Assembly (NCBI RefSeq): GCF_000348925.1
Contig: NZ_AODQ01000041.1
Location: 1-33,091 of the forward strand
Source of the DNA: Cesiribacter andamanensis AMV16
GTDB taxonomy: Bacteria > Bacteroidota > Bacteroidia > Cytophagales > Cyclobacteriaceae
Direction of reading: 5' to 3'
DNA: 33,091 nt
A program made the position numbers and the translations under genes. Below, in pieces: positions 32,274 through 33,091 of the stretch. The notes under the pieces were generated by a model. That model saw only the letters and a program-made list of their open reading frames with translations. It searched no databases and was not told where the DNA came from. The stretch's first letter is position 1, and every line of letters starts with the position of its first letter.

Positions 32274-32705
32274 ATGGTACATTTTTATCAGCAGGAACTT
32301 CAGCTACCCCCTTACCCGAGGGGCTACCACCTTATTACCCGCCAGGTAGAAGAAGCCTGCACCTTTCTGCCCAAAATTACTACCGGGCTTCTGCACGTAT
32401 TTCTGCAGCACACCTCGGCCTCGCTTACCCTCAATGAAAACGCCGACCCCAGCGTACGGCGGGATTTTGCCAGCTATTTTGACCGGCTGGCGCCGGAAGG
32501 CGCCCCCTACCTTACCCATACCCAGGAGGGGACTGATGATATGCCTGCCCACCTGAAAACCGCCCTGCTGGATAGCGCCCTTACCCTGCCCATTAGCCGC
32601 GGACGCCTGGCCCTGGGCACCTGGCAGGGTATTTACCTGTGTGAACACCGCAACCAGGGAGGCCGCCGCCGGCTGCTGCTTACCGCCTGGGGCAGCAGTA
32701 GCTAA
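32274..32705 (+). CDS. yjbQ: YjbQ family (UPF0047) protein
   Basis: A 143-residue protein with HTSASLTLNENADPSVRRDF, HTQEGTDDMPAHLKTALL, then LALGTWQGIYLCEHR, the hallmarks of the YjbQ/UPF0047 family. Relatives can show weak thiamin phosphate synthase activity, but the true role is unknown. The ATG at 32274 was chosen because the family begins near FYQQELQLPPYPRGYHLIT; a longer frame from 32187 adds a non-conserved tail. It lies 129 bases after the beta-helix gene. Confidence 0.93.
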   Translation: MVHFYQQELQLPPYPRGYHLITRQVEEACTFLPKITTGLLHVFLQHTSASLTLNENADPSVRRDFASYFDRLAPEGAPYLTHTQEGTDDMPAHLKTALLDSALTLPISRGRLALGTWQGIYLCEHRNQGGRRRLLLTAWGSSS

Positions 32706-32983
32706 CGCCAGCAGCCTACCTGCCCCTTGATTTCCCCCTGATTATCCTTTATAGAAACCCTTGCTGGTGTGGCCAACCAGCAGCGGCAGCTCAGGCAGCC
32801 CCAGCCCCCCTTCAGGCCGGCGAAAATTAACGGCGGCACCCAAAACAATTTTGCATTTTTTGGCTTTTGAAGTAAGGCAAGCCGCTGTTTGCTAAGCATC
32901 TAGCTGTGCCTGTGTACCCCTTTTTTTGTGAGGGTCACCCTATTTTTTACCTTCTAACTTTTGCACCAAAACAGTACAAAACC

Positions 32984-33091
32984 ATGGCAGAAATTCGAGT
33001 AGAACCCAAAAAAAGACGACGCCTATATGGCCCTGGATCATTGGGATCATCATTTTACTGGGCCTGATCTGGCTTCTGGTAGATGCCTTTG
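32984..33091 (+). CDS. Start of a membrane-anchored protein, frame broken at A7 run
   Basis: ATG at 32984 gives MAEIRVEPKK and then a seven-A run (33008-33014). As read the frame gives arginines and a stop after about 27 residues. With one added A it reads KTTPIWPWIIGIIILLGLIWLLVDAF, a strong N-terminal membrane helix that continues to the window edge. The basic N-tail and helix fit a signal-anchored or single-pass protein. The gene is cut by the window end, so its family cannot be named. Confidence 0.6.

Overview
The window looks like a chromosomal segment of a Bacteroidota bacterium, most likely order Cytophagales. The reasons are a GldJ-type gliding/secretion lipoprotein, a secreted protein with a type IX secretion C-terminal sorting domain, a YfiR-family protein, a GH3-family enzyme, few Shine-Dalgarno sites, and several matches to the Bacteroidota promoter -7 box TAnnTTTG. 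Coding DNA is moderately GC-rich and intergenic DNA is AT-rich. No tRNA, rRNA, CRISPR array, prophage or transposase gene was seen. Genus cannot be decided from this sequence.

Layout. 130-825: comF (+). 1052-5921: gldJ and mfd (both -). 6177-8236: a lone cytochrome oxidase subunit III-like gene, a frameshifted DUF4174 gene and a class IV aminotransferase (all +). 8331-8519: a large inverted repeat. 8591-9349: a short-chain dehydrogenase (+). 9497-13515: a compact recJ-lptB-GH3 cluster (+). 13521-14117: short tandem repeats around a small two-helix membrane protein (-). 14119-15232: two exported thioredoxin-fold proteins (-). 15475-21218: a 14-repeat FG-GAP/VCBS T9SS cargo protein, a TIGR03032-like protein and a ClC channel with CBS domains (-). 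21373-21489: a 38-residue membrane protein (+). 21660-23474: an SRPBCC protein and RmuC (-). 23701-25239: a large unknown helical protein (-). 25603-26276: a small unknown protein and a VOC protein (+). 26295-29404: a possible YfiR, HAMP-GAF-PAS sensor and lipoprotein module (-). 29672-32705: prfA, a frameshifted beta-helix lipoprotein and YjbQ (+). 32984-end: the start of a membrane-anchored protein.

Most genes are housekeeping: DNA repair and recombination (mfd, recJ, rmuC), translation release (prfA), LPS transport (lptB) and envelope redox. GldJ and the sorting-domain protein fit together, since T9SS needs GldJ-class lipoproteins and exports such cargo.

Two observations stand out. First, three genes for exported or membrane proteins each have a reading frame broken near the 5' end at a run of 7-8 identical bases, and a one-base change in the run restores a convincing protein. 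This is either base-calling error or slippage-based on/off switching. Second, a YfiR-family protein lies upstream of a transmembrane HAMP-GAF-PAS sensor that has no kinase, cyclase or methyl-accepting output domain, and the sensor gene overlaps one for a lipoprotein that looks like a heme-motif-less relative of Tll0287/DUF3365 sensors.
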